Assembly (NCBI RefSeq): GCF_007475365.1
Contig: NZ_CP034442.1
Coordinates: 1,488,001-1,552,000 of the forward strand
DNA from: Streptococcus oralis subsp. dentisani
GTDB lineage: Bacteria; Bacillota; Bacilli; Lactobacillales; Streptococcaceae
Length of the DNA: 64,000 bases
Direction: 5' to 3'
Positions 40,157 through 47,529 of this stretch are shown here, piece after piece; position 1 is the first letter of the stretch; every line of letters starts with the position of its first letter. Made by a program: the position numbers and the translations under genes. The notes beneath the pieces are model-generated. The model saw only the letters and a list, made by a program, of their open reading frames with translations. It did no database searches and was not told the origin of the DNA.

Positions 40157-41801
40157 ATTCTACTCCTTTTGGGTTAGCCATTTTGTATAGTGAATAAGCG
40201 CCGTCAAGGTTTTGGACGGTAAATCCTGCTTGTTTGAGGATACGCTCTGCGATATAGCTACGCAAACCACTGTGGCAGCTAACGATGTAGGCTTGGTTCT
40301 TGTCCAGTTCATCCAAGCGTTCACGAAGTTCGTTTAGGGGGATGTTGATGGTGTCGACTTTGAGTCGACCACTCTGAAATTCGCCACTTGTCCGCACATC
40401 TAGGAATTTCTTTCCTTTAGCTAGTTCGTCTTCTAGTTGGTACCACTGGATATTGTCGCTGAGACCTTCGATAAGGTTCAAGGCTGCGTAGCCCAGCATA
40501 TTGACGGGATCCTTGGCAGAGCCAAATGGCGGGGCATAGGTGAACTCTAATTCTGGTAAGTCAAAGACGGTGAGATTTCCCTTGATAGCAGTTGCTAGGA
40601 TATCGATTCGTTTGTCAACACCTTTCTTCCCAACTCCTTGGGCACCATAGATTTTTCCAGTGTTTGGGTCAAAGAGGAGCTTCAAGGTCATATCAGTAGC
40701 GCCAGGATAATAACCAGCGTGGTCTTTCCCACTGACATGAAGGGCCTTGTAAGGAAGTTGATTCATGCTAAGACTACGTTCGCTGAGACCAGTCGAAGCA
40801 GCTGTCATATCAAAGGCACGAACGATTGCAGTGCCGATACTGCCCTTGTTTGTACGACCGAGTCCTGCGATGACGTCCGCGACTTGGCGTCCCTGACGAT
40901 TGGCAGGAGAAGCAAGAGAGATGAGAGCATCTTGGCCAGTAATCTCTTGCTTGACGACGATGGCATCTCCAACTGCAAAAATATCTTTTTGACTGGTTTC
41001 GTAGTGTTCGTCGACCAAGATACCGCCACGTAGTCCCAGTTCAATCCCAGCTGCCTGAGCCAGTCCGTTTTCAGGTTCAACACCGACAGAAAGGATGGTG
41101 AGGTCAGAAGCAATCTTTTGACCATTTTCGAGAACGATGGTTTTTCCTTGCTCTTCAAATCGAGTCGCAGACTGAGAAGTGATAACACGGACGCCGTTTG
41201 CCAGCAATTCTGCTTGGACAAAGGCCGCCATTTCTTGATCTAATGGTGGCAAGACATGGGGTGCTTTCTCCACGATGGTGACTTGCAATCCCCGTTTCGC
41301 CAGGTTTTCAGCCATTTCAAGCCCGATAAAGCCTGCACCGATGACGACAGCTTCTTTTGGATGATTGTCCAAGGCTGCCATAATTTCATCGAGATCAGGA
41401 ACATTGCGAAGCGTGTAGGTATTCTTAGCTGCTGCCAAACCTTCAATGGTAGGAACAAATGGTTTAGCTCCCGGAGAGAGGATCAGCTTGTCGTAGCTTT
41501 CTGTGAATTCCTGTCCATCGTGTCGCACCGTCACAGTGTGTTCTTCTGGCGAAATCTGGATGACCTCGTGAAATGGTCGCACATCGAGATTAAAGCGTGC
41601 CTTGAGACTTTCAGGAGTTTGGACCAATAAACTCTCACGGTTTGCAATTTCTCCTGAAACATAGTAAGGAAGTCCGCAGTTTGCAAAGGAAACAAAGGGA
41701 CCTTTCTCAAAAATAATGATCTCAGCATCTTCCATGAGGCGTCTGAGGCGGGTTGCTGCTGACATACCGCCTGCAACTCCTCCGACAATGATAATTTTCA
41801 T
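40146..41801 (-). CDS. coaPR: CoA-disulfide/CoA-persulfide reductase fused to rhodanese
   Basis: The 551-residue protein is a flavin pyridine-nucleotide reductase (FAD motif VGGVAGGMSAATRLRR; NAD motif VIGAGFIGLEMAENL) with the single active cysteine of CoA-disulfide reductases in SFANCGLPYY (Cys42), and a C-terminal rhodanese domain from about residue 455 with the loop SCHSGLRS (Cys about 509). In E. faecalis the same architecture reduces CoA persulfide and is under CstR. It lies between two free rhodanese genes, with the upstream one preceded by a CstR-type operator. Confidence 0.88.
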   Translation of the reverse strand: MKIIIVGGVAGGMSAATRLRRLMEDAEIIIFEKGPFVSFANCGLPYYVSGEIANRESLLVQTPESLKARFNLDVRPFHEVIQISPEEHTVTVRHDGQEFTESYDKLILSPGAKPFVPTIEGLAAAKNTYTLRNVPDLDEIMAALDNHPKEAVVIGAGFIGLEMAENLAKRGLQVTIVEKAPHVLPPLDQEMAAFVQAELLANGVRVITSQSATRFEEQGKTIVLENGQKIASDLTILSVGVEPENGLAQAAGIELGLRGGILVDEHYETSQKDIFAVGDAIVVKQEITGQDALISLASPANRQGRQVADVIAGLGRTNKGSIGTAIVRAFDMTAASTGLSERSLSMNQLPYKALHVSGKDHAGYYPGATDMTLKLLFDPNTGKIYGAQGVGKKGVDKRIDILATAIKGNLTVFDLPELEFTYAPPFGSAKDPVNMLGYAALNLIEGLSDNIQWYQLEDELAKGKKFLDVRTSGEFQSGRLKVDTINIPLNELRERLDELDKNQAYIVSCHSGLRSYIAERILKQAGFTVQNLDGAYSLYKMANPKGVEYGN

Positions 41802-41821
41802 TGACTTTCTCCTTTATACTT

Positions 41822-42130
41822 CTAGATGACCTTACCTGTCCAAGCACTCATACCGCCTCGGACATTGATGACATCGTAGCCTTTTTTCTTAAGCTTTTTC
41901 GCAGCTAGTTTGCTTCGTACACCAGAATGACAAATGACATAGAGTGTTTCTTTTGTCGCTGGTGTGTAAGAACCGATTTCCGTTAAAGGAATATTTTTTG
42001 CATTTTTGATATGACCTCTACGGAATTCCATAGGCGTCCGAACATCTAGTAGCTGAATTGGTTCTTTGAGTTTAGCTTCTAACTCGCTGGTAGAAATACT
42101 GTCAATTTTTGTAAATAATAAGTGAAACAT
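41822..42130 (-). CDS. Single-domain rhodanese, first gene of the persulfide operon
   Basis: The 102-residue protein has LLDVRTPMEFRRGHIKNAKN and the active loop CHSGVRS with Cys67. The ATG at 42130 lies 5 bases after GGAGG; an in-frame TTG at 42142 is inside the ribosome site. The operator-promoter lies directly upstream. The next gene starts 20 bp after the stop. Confidence 0.88.
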   Translation of the reverse strand: MFHLLFTKIDSISTSELEAKLKEPIQLLDVRTPMEFRRGHIKNAKNIPLTEIGSYTPATKETLYVICHSGVRSKLAAKKLKKKGYDVINVRGGMSAWTGKVI

Positions 42131-42142
42131 AGGCACCTCCAA

Positions 42143-42163
42143 ATATACCCTTATGGGGTATAT
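42143..42163 (-). promoter_or_regulatory. CstR/CsoR-type operator over the persulfide operon promoter
   Basis: ATATACCC-TTATG-GGGTATAT is a near-perfect inverted repeat with the C-tract/G-tract half sites typical of CsoR/CstR operators. It overlaps the -10 region of a minus-strand promoter (TTGACA, 17 bp, TTTAAT), so bound repressor would block transcription. The regulator is probably the CstR-like protein encoded at 37507. Confidence 0.8.
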
Positions 42164-42249
42164 TAAATCATGAAGTCAAGCTTTTGTCAAGCAAGTTGTT
42201 TTGATTTGGGAGAGGGCTTGGTTTTGAGAGTATAGAAAGCAGGCTATTC

Positions 42250-42278
42250 TTGACCTTTCAAAGGCTTTTTGATATGAT
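42250..42278 (+). promoter_or_regulatory. Promoter of the acetyltransferase gene
   Basis: TTGACC (42250-42255) and TATGAT (42273-42278) are spaced by 17 bp. Confidence 0.7.
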
Positions 42279-42306
42279 GGGTCCAAAGTAAGTGTGAGGT
42301 GATAAG

Positions 42307-42864
42307 ATGGCTAGCGAATACCAGAAAATGATAGCAGGGGAGCCTTACCGTCCGTCGGACCCAGAGTTAAGGGCCTTGGCGCAGGCTTCTCGCCAAAAAC
42401 AGGCTGCCTTTAACAAGGAAGAAGATCCCTTGAAGGGAGCGGATATTATCAAGACTTGGTTTGGCTCAACTGGGCAAAATCTTTATATCAATCCACGCTT
42501 GGTGGTCGATTATGGAGTCAATATCCATCTAGGGGAAAATTTTTATTCTAATTGGAATTTGACCATGCTGGATGTTTGTCCGATTCGCATCGGGGACAAC
42601 GCTATGCTTGGCCCCAACTGTCAGTTTTTAACTCCACTCCATCCACTGGATCCTCGTGAATGTAATTCAGGGGTCGAATACGGCAAACCCATCACTATCG
42701 GAGACAATTTCTGGGCTGGAGGTGGCGTCATTGTCCTTCCTGGAGTGACACTGGGCAATAATGTCGTCGCTGGAGCAGGGGCCGTGATCACCAAGTCCTT
42801 TGGAGACAATGTCGTCCTAGGTGGGAATCCTGCGCGTGTGATTAAGGAAATACCTGTGAAATAG
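42307..42864 (+). CDS. Maltose/galactoside O-acetyltransferase family (NodL/LacA) protein
   Basis: The 185-residue protein has the N-terminal maltose-acetyltransferase segment (SEYQKMIAGEPYRPSDPELRA) and left-handed beta-helix hexapeptides (IGDNAMLGPN, IGDNFWAGGGVIVLPGVTLG, AGAGAVITKS, GNPARVIKEI). The catalytic His is in TPLHPLDPRE. It transfers acetyl from acetyl-CoA to a sugar; which sugar is unknown. Pneumococci carry an orthologue at the same chromosomal place. A terminator follows. Confidence 0.88.
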   Translation: MASEYQKMIAGEPYRPSDPELRALAQASRQKQAAFNKEEDPLKGADIIKTWFGSTGQNLYINPRLVVDYGVNIHLGENFYSNWNLTMLDVCPIRIGDNAMLGPNCQFLTPLHPLDPRECNSGVEYGKPITIGDNFWAGGGVIVLPGVTLGNNVVAGAGAVITKSFGDNVVLGGNPARVIKEIPVK

Positions 42865-42870
42865 AAGTGA

Positions 42871-42897
42871 AAAGGAACAGCTAGGGCTGTTCTTTTA
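42871..42897 (+). terminator. Terminator after the acetyltransferase gene
   Basis: GAACAGC (42875-42881) pairs with GCTGTTC (42886-42892) and is followed by TTTT. Confidence 0.85.
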
Positions 42898-43065
42898 TGA
42901 GTTTTAGTCTTATAAATTTTTCTTCTTTTTGGCTTTCTTGGTAAAGGAGACATCGCACTGGGGGATGTTGGTTTTAAAAATCTATTAAAGGTAGTCTAGA
43001 GTTCAAAAATTGTTTTTAGCAGTCCTTTCTAAAAAATTACTAGGCGAAATCTAATCCAAACTAAA

Positions 43066-43104
43066 TTTAAGGAAACTTTCAGAAAAGTTTTAGTTTCGTT
43101 TCAG
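43066..43104 (+). promoter_or_regulatory. Four hexamer repeats at 11-bp spacing before the lipoprotein gene
   Basis: TTTAAG (43066), TTTCAG (43077), TTTTAG (43088) and TTTCAG (43099) are each followed by five other bases. This is the layout bound by OmpR-type regulators: CiaR binds TTTAAG-N5-TTTAAG, and SaeR-like regulators bind TTAA units at the same pitch. It ends 51 bp before the ATG. The palindrome TAGACTGTCTA lies just downstream at 43115. Confidence 0.55.
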
Positions 43105-43155
43105 AAATCTTCTGTAGACTGTCTAGCTATATCATACGAAGGAGAGGAAAAAGGT

Positions 43156-44391
43156 ATGAAATCAAAAAAATGGACCCTGCTCGCAACGAGTTTAACGGCA
43201 ATGGTGTTGATGGCAGCATGTGCCCAGTCAACAACTACATCCAATACCAATGCAACAACAAATAGTGCCACAACAACTGCAACAAAGACAAACCAATCTT
43301 CCTATTTTACAGAGAAGGACTATGATACTTCTTATGATGAAAGCACAGCTTCTAAGATTGAGCTATCTGGCTCATCTGCAAATGTTTCTGGGGATGGGGT
43401 GACAGTCTCTGAATCAACAGTGACCATCACAAAATCTGGGGCCTATGTGATTTCAGGTCAGTCTGACGGAGTGCAGATCAAGATCGAGGCAGATAAGTCG
43501 GCAGATGTTCATCTAGTCCTAAAAGGTGCGACCATGACCAATACCAATGCAGCGATATCTGCGACATCAGCTGGCCATGTCTACCTGACTCTAGCAGAGG
43601 GGACCACCAACAGTTTCTCTGACTCAAGCTCTAACAGCGACGAAAAAGCAGACGCAGCTCTTTTTTCTAAGGTGGATTTGACCATCAACGGGAAAGGAAC
43701 TCTCAATGTAGATGGCAAGAAGAACAATGGTATCAAGGCCAATGACACCCTCCACATCACGGGTGGCACCTATAACATCACAGCAGTTGGCGATGCCTTT
43801 AATGTCAATGATGAACTCAATATCACTGGTACGACCATGACTATCGATGCCAAGGAAGATGGCGTAAAGGTGGACAATGACGAGGATACTTCAGTCGGAA
43901 CCATGTACCTATCCAACAACAACATCACCGTTACAGCAGGAGATGATGGCATCCACGCATTAGGTGATTTGGTTATCGATAGTGGTACCTATACCGTCAA
44001 GAATTCGACAGAAGGACTTGAAGGTAAGTCGATCACTATCAACGGTGGGGACATTACCATCTACTCAACAGATGATGGAGTCAATGCAGCTAATAAAAAC
44101 GCCCAACAGAGTGAAATCTTCTTTACCATGAACGGTGGGAACCTGACAGTAGAAGTCGGTCAAGGAGACACAGATCCAATTGACTCAAACGGCAATATCA
44201 CGGTCACAGGCGGAACCATTAAAATGACTGGTCAAACAGGTTTTGACTTCGATGGAACTGCGATCTACACAGGTGGAGATATCTATCTCAATGGTGAAAA
44301 ACAAACGGAAATTGTCAACTCTATGCCTGGAGGCGGTGGACCAAATGGAGGCCCTCAAGGCGGAGGTCCAGCCCCTGGCGGACAAGGATAA
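43156..44391 (+). CDS. Cthe_2159-like carbohydrate-binding lipoprotein
   Basis: The 411-residue protein has a lipoprotein signal with the lipobox LMAAC at residues 18-22, a Ser/Thr-rich linker, then beta-helix-like repeats (GAYVISGQSDGVQIKIEADK, VHLVLKGATMTNTNAAI, GIKANDTLHITGGTYNITA, DAFNVNDELNITG, EGLEGKSITINGGDITI), typical of the Cthe_2159 family, which binds acidic polysaccharide. It ends in a Gly/Pro-rich tail. The ATG follows AAGGAGAGGAAAAAGGT. A periodic regulator-binding array lies upstream. Confidence 0.85.
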   Translation: MKSKKWTLLATSLTAMVLMAACAQSTTTSNTNATTNSATTTATKTNQSSYFTEKDYDTSYDESTASKIELSGSSANVSGDGVTVSESTVTITKSGAYVISGQSDGVQIKIEADKSADVHLVLKGATMTNTNAAISATSAGHVYLTLAEGTTNSFSDSSSNSDEKADAALFSKVDLTINGKGTLNVDGKKNNGIKANDTLHITGGTYNITAVGDAFNVNDELNITGTTMTIDAKEDGVKVDNDEDTSVGTMYLSNNNITVTAGDDGIHALGDLVIDSGTYTVKNSTEGLEGKSITINGGDITIYSTDDGVNAANKNAQQSEIFFTMNGGNLTVEVGQGDTDPIDSNGNITVTGGTIKMTGQTGFDFDGTAIYTGGDIYLNGEKQTEIVNSMPGGGGPNGGPQGGGPAPGGQG

Positions 44392-44393
44392 AA

Positions 44394-44430
44394 AAGAATC
44401 TCCTTTCTCGAAAGAGAAGGGAGACTTTTT
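44394..44430 (+). terminator. Terminator after the lipoprotein gene
   Basis: A long stem (AATCTCCTTTCTC with GAGAAGGGAGA, with G-U pairs, GAAA tetraloop) is followed by a T run. Confidence 0.85.
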
Positions 44431-44464
44431 GTGTTGTTACTGGAGGAAATGTAAAGATAACTCC

Positions 44465-44492
44465 TTGACACTCCGTCAGCTTTTGATACAAT
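44465..44492 (+). promoter_or_regulatory. Promoter of the nucleoside phosphorylase gene
   Basis: TTGACA (44465-44470) and TACAAT (44487-44492), 16 bp apart, precede the ribosome site AGGAGGTG. Confidence 0.8.
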
Positions 44493-44517
44493 AGTACAAA
44501 ATTACAGGAGGTGGGCT

Positions 44518-45282
44518 ATGATTCAGAAACATGCAATTCCCATTTTAGAGTTTGATGACAATCCCCAGGCGGTCCTTATGCCAACACATGAGGGGCTAGA
44601 TTTAAAGTTGCCAAAGAAGTGTATCTATGCGTTTTTGGAGGAAGAGATTGACCGCTATGCTCAGGAAGTAGGCGCGGACTGTATTGGTGAGTTCGTTTCG
44701 GCCACCAAAACCTATCCAGTATATGTCATCAACTACAAGGGTGAGAGGATTTGTCTGGCTCAAGCGCCTGTTGGTTCTGCTCCAGCGGCCCAGTTTATGG
44801 ATTGGTTGATTGGCTATGGTGTGGAGCAAATCATTTCCGCTGGAACCTGTGGCGTCCTAGCCGATATAGAGGAAAATGCCTTTCTCGTCCCTGTTCGCGC
44901 TCTGCGAGATGAGGGGACCAGCTACCACTATGTAGCGCCTTCTCGTTATATGGAGATGCAGATTGAGGCTGTCTCTGCCATTGAGCAAGTTTTGGAGCAA
45001 AGAGGCATTCCTTATGAGGAAGTTATGACTTGGACGACAGATGGTTTTTACCGAGAGACGGCTGAAAAGGTTGCCTATCGCAAGGAAGAAGGCTGCGCTG
45101 TTGTGGAAATGGAGTGCTCGGCTCTTGCGGCAGTGGCTCAGCTACGTGGGGTTGTCTGGGGAGAATTGCTCTTTACCGCAGATTCCTTGGCAGATCTGGA
45201 CAACTACGACAGTCGTGACTGGGGCTCTGAAGCTTTTGATAAGGCACTCGAACTCTGTCTTGCCATTGTGCACCACATGTGA
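44518..45282 (+). CDS. Nucleoside phosphorylase family protein
   Basis: The 254-residue protein has the PNP/UDP fold motifs: LAQAPVGSAPAAQF near residue 80, ISAGTCGVL near residue 105 and VVEMECSALAAVAQLRG near residue 195, the usual nucleoside/phosphate site of the uridine-phosphorylase-like group. It likely splits a nucleoside with phosphate. The base is not evident from sequence. It is followed closely by the K+ transport genes, with no functional link apparent. Confidence 0.8.
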   Translation: MIQKHAIPILEFDDNPQAVLMPTHEGLDLKLPKKCIYAFLEEEIDRYAQEVGADCIGEFVSATKTYPVYVINYKGERICLAQAPVGSAPAAQFMDWLIGYGVEQIISAGTCGVLADIEENAFLVPVRALRDEGTSYHYVAPSRYMEMQIEAVSAIEQVLEQRGIPYEEVMTWTTDGFYRETAEKVAYRKEEGCAVVEMECSALAAVAQLRGVVWGELLFTADSLADLDNYDSRDWGSEAFDKALELCLAIVHHM

Positions 45283-45315
45283 GTGCTCTTACTGTTTTTA
45301 TGGTAGAATGTAGTT

Positions 45316-46695
45316 ATGTTATTCAAATCTTTTTTGGAAAAAATCAAGACGATACTGGGACGCTTGTCGCCAGCCCGTCGCATCTTTTTAAGTTTTGCCC
45401 TAGTGATCTTCTTAGGTTCGCTTCTTTTAAGTCTTCCCTTTGTGCAAGCAGGAACGTCACAAGCGACCTACTTTGACCATCTCTTTACGACTGTGTCTAT
45501 GGTCTGTGTGACAGGGCTCTTTACCCAGCCAGTAGCCTCTACTTACAATATCTGGGGCCAGTTGATCTGTATGATTTTGATCCAGATCGGTGGTTTAGGC
45601 CTTATGACCTTTATCGGAATCTTTTATATCCAAGGAAAACAAAAGCTCAGCCTTCGTGGCCGTGAGACTATTCAAGAAAGCTTTAGTTATGGGGAAACTC
45701 AGTCTCTAAAGGATTTCATCCGCTCAATCTTTCTGACGACTTTTATGGTGGAAGGAATTGGTGCCTTTCTCTTGAGTTTTCGCTTTATCCCCGAATTTGG
45801 CTGGGGGCGAGGGATATTAACCTCTATCTTTTTGGCTGTTTCAGCTTTCTGTAATGCTGGATTTGATAATTTTGGAAGTACGAGTTTGGTAGCCTTTCAA
45901 ACGGACCCCTTGATCAATCTAGTGATTGCAGGATTGATTATCACGGGGGGGCTAGGATTTATGGTCTGGTTTGACCTAGCGACCCAGTTTGGGAAGAAGA
46001 AAAAACGCCGTCTGCGTTTCCATACCAAGTTGGTTCTCTTTTTAACGGCGGGAATTTTGCTCTTTGGAACAGTATCGACTCTCTTAATTGAGTGGAATAA
46101 TCCTGGAACGATTGGAAATCTCAGCGCTCCAGAGAAACTGCTGGTCAGCTTTTTCCAGACCGTCAGCATGAGAACGGCAGGCTTTGCTTCAATTGACTAC
46201 ACCCAGGCTCGACCAGTTACCTTACTGATCTACATCTTGCAGATGTTTCTGGGAGGGGCACCTGGAGGGACAGCAGGGGGGCTCAAGATTACGACCTTCT
46301 TTGTCTTGTTGGTCTTTGCTCGCAGTGAATTATTGGGCTTGCCTCATGCCAATGTGGCTCGGAGGACTATTGAACCCCGAACCGTGCAAAAATCTTTCAG
46401 TGTCTTTATTATCTTCTTGCTAACATTCTTGCTGGGCTTGATCCTACTAGGGATAACAGCAGAAGGAAATCCGCGCTTTATTTACCTCATGTTTGAGACC
46501 ATTTCAGCCCTTGCGACAGTTGGAGTGACGGCAAACTTAACGCCGGAGTTAGGTAAGTTAGCCCTCAGTATCGTTATGTTGTTGATGTTTATCGGCCGTA
46601 TTGGTCCCTTGACACTACTGGTCAGTGTAGCGGAATACCAGCCAGACAAGAAAGATACGATTCACTATATGAAAGCAGATATCACTATCGGATAA
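45316..46695 (+). CDS. trkH: TrkH/KtrB-type potassium channel subunit
   Basis: The 459-residue membrane protein has four M1-P-M2 units; selectivity-loop sequences include TTVSMVCVTGLF, SAFCNAGFDNFG, SMRTAGFASIDY and SALATVGVTANL. It forms the K+ pathway with the RCK subunit encoded next. The ATG at 45316 has only a weak ribosome site. The gap to the RCK gene is 13 bp. Confidence 0.92.
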   Translation: MLFKSFLEKIKTILGRLSPARRIFLSFALVIFLGSLLLSLPFVQAGTSQATYFDHLFTTVSMVCVTGLFTQPVASTYNIWGQLICMILIQIGGLGLMTFIGIFYIQGKQKLSLRGRETIQESFSYGETQSLKDFIRSIFLTTFMVEGIGAFLLSFRFIPEFGWGRGILTSIFLAVSAFCNAGFDNFGSTSLVAFQTDPLINLVIAGLIITGGLGFMVWFDLATQFGKKKKRRLRFHTKLVLFLTAGILLFGTVSTLLIEWNNPGTIGNLSAPEKLLVSFFQTVSMRTAGFASIDYTQARPVTLLIYILQMFLGGAPGGTAGGLKITTFFVLLVFARSELLGLPHANVARRTIEPRTVQKSFSVFIIFLLTFLLGLILLGITAEGNPRFIYLMFETISALATVGVTANLTPELGKLALSIVMLLMFIGRIGPLTLLVSVAEYQPDKKDTIHYMKADITIG

Positions 46696-46708
46696 GAAAG
46701 GAAGAACG

Positions 46709-47374
46709 ATGTCAGATCGGACAATTGGAATTTTAGGCTTGGGAATTTTTGGGAGCAGTGTTTTGGCTGCTCTAGCCAAGCATGACATGAATATCATTGC
46801 TATTGATGACCACGAGGAACGCATTAACCAATTTGAACCTGTGCTGGCGCGTGGGGTAGTTGGGGATATCACGGATGAAGAACTCCTTCTATCAGCGGGG
46901 ATTGACACCTGTGATACCGTAGTTGTCGCAACGGGGGAAAATTTGGAGTCCAGTGTTCTTGCGGTTATGCACTGCAAGAGTCTAGGGGTGCCAACCGTTA
47001 TTGCCAAGGTCAAAAGTCATACAGCTAAAAAGGTTCTAGAAAAAATTGGGGCAGACGCAGTCATCTCACCAGAGTTTGAAATGGGGCGCTCATTGGCACA
47101 GACCATCCTCTTTCATAACAGCGTAGACGTCTTTCAGCTGGACAAGAATGTATCGATTGTCGAGATGAAAATCCCCCAATCATGGGTAGGTAAAAGTCTC
47201 AGTCAGTTGGATTTACGTGGGCGATACAACCTCAACGTACTTGGCTTTCGTTCCTACGAAAATGCTCCTCTGGATGTCCAATTCGGACCCAATGACCTCT
47301 TGCAGGCAGATGCCTATATCATGGCTGTCATTAATAACCAACATCTGGACACCCTAGCTGAACTGAGTGAGTAG
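46709..47374 (+). CDS. cabP: TrkA/KtrA-type RCK subunit, CabP-like
   Basis: The 221-residue cytoplasmic protein has an N-terminal Rossmann NAD(H) domain (IGILGLGIFGSSVLAALAKHD) and a C-terminal RCK_C domain (VEMKIPQSWVGKSLSQLDL). In pneumococcus the orthologue CabP binds c-di-AMP, which stops K+ uptake through its TrkH partner; the symbol rests on synteny and domain content. The ATG follows AAGGAAGAACG. Confidence 0.9.
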   Translation: MSDRTIGILGLGIFGSSVLAALAKHDMNIIAIDDHEERINQFEPVLARGVVGDITDEELLLSAGIDTCDTVVVATGENLESSVLAVMHCKSLGVPTVIAKVKSHTAKKVLEKIGADAVISPEFEMGRSLAQTILFHNSVDVFQLDKNVSIVEMKIPQSWVGKSLSQLDLRGRYNLNVLGFRSYENAPLDVQFGPNDLLQADAYIMAVINNQHLDTLAELSE

Positions 47375-47437
47375 GAGAGGAAGGGTACTCTCTTTACAAA
47401 TAATTAACGAGTCAATATAAGTATTTTATAAGAGGGA

Positions 47438-47492
47438 TTTAAGAAAAATTTTAACTTTTTCTTAATCCTTTTTAATTTTAGGAGATTATACT
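47438..47492 (+). promoter_or_regulatory. pavB-like promoter with four hexamers at 11-bp spacing and a perfect inverted repeat
   Basis: TTTAAG (47438), TTTTAA (47449), TCTTAA (47460) and TTTAAT (47471) are at exact 11-bp steps, and TTAAGAAAAA (47439-47448) is repeated inverted at 47456-47465. TATACT at 47487-47492 is the probable -10. The array ends 10 bp before it, where an OmpR-family activator would sit. TTAA units at this pitch fit SaeR-like regulators such as RR08, encoded just downstream. Confidence 0.6.
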
Positions 47493-47529
47493 AGAGTCAT
47501 CAAAAAAAGAAAACTCTAAGGAGAATTCT

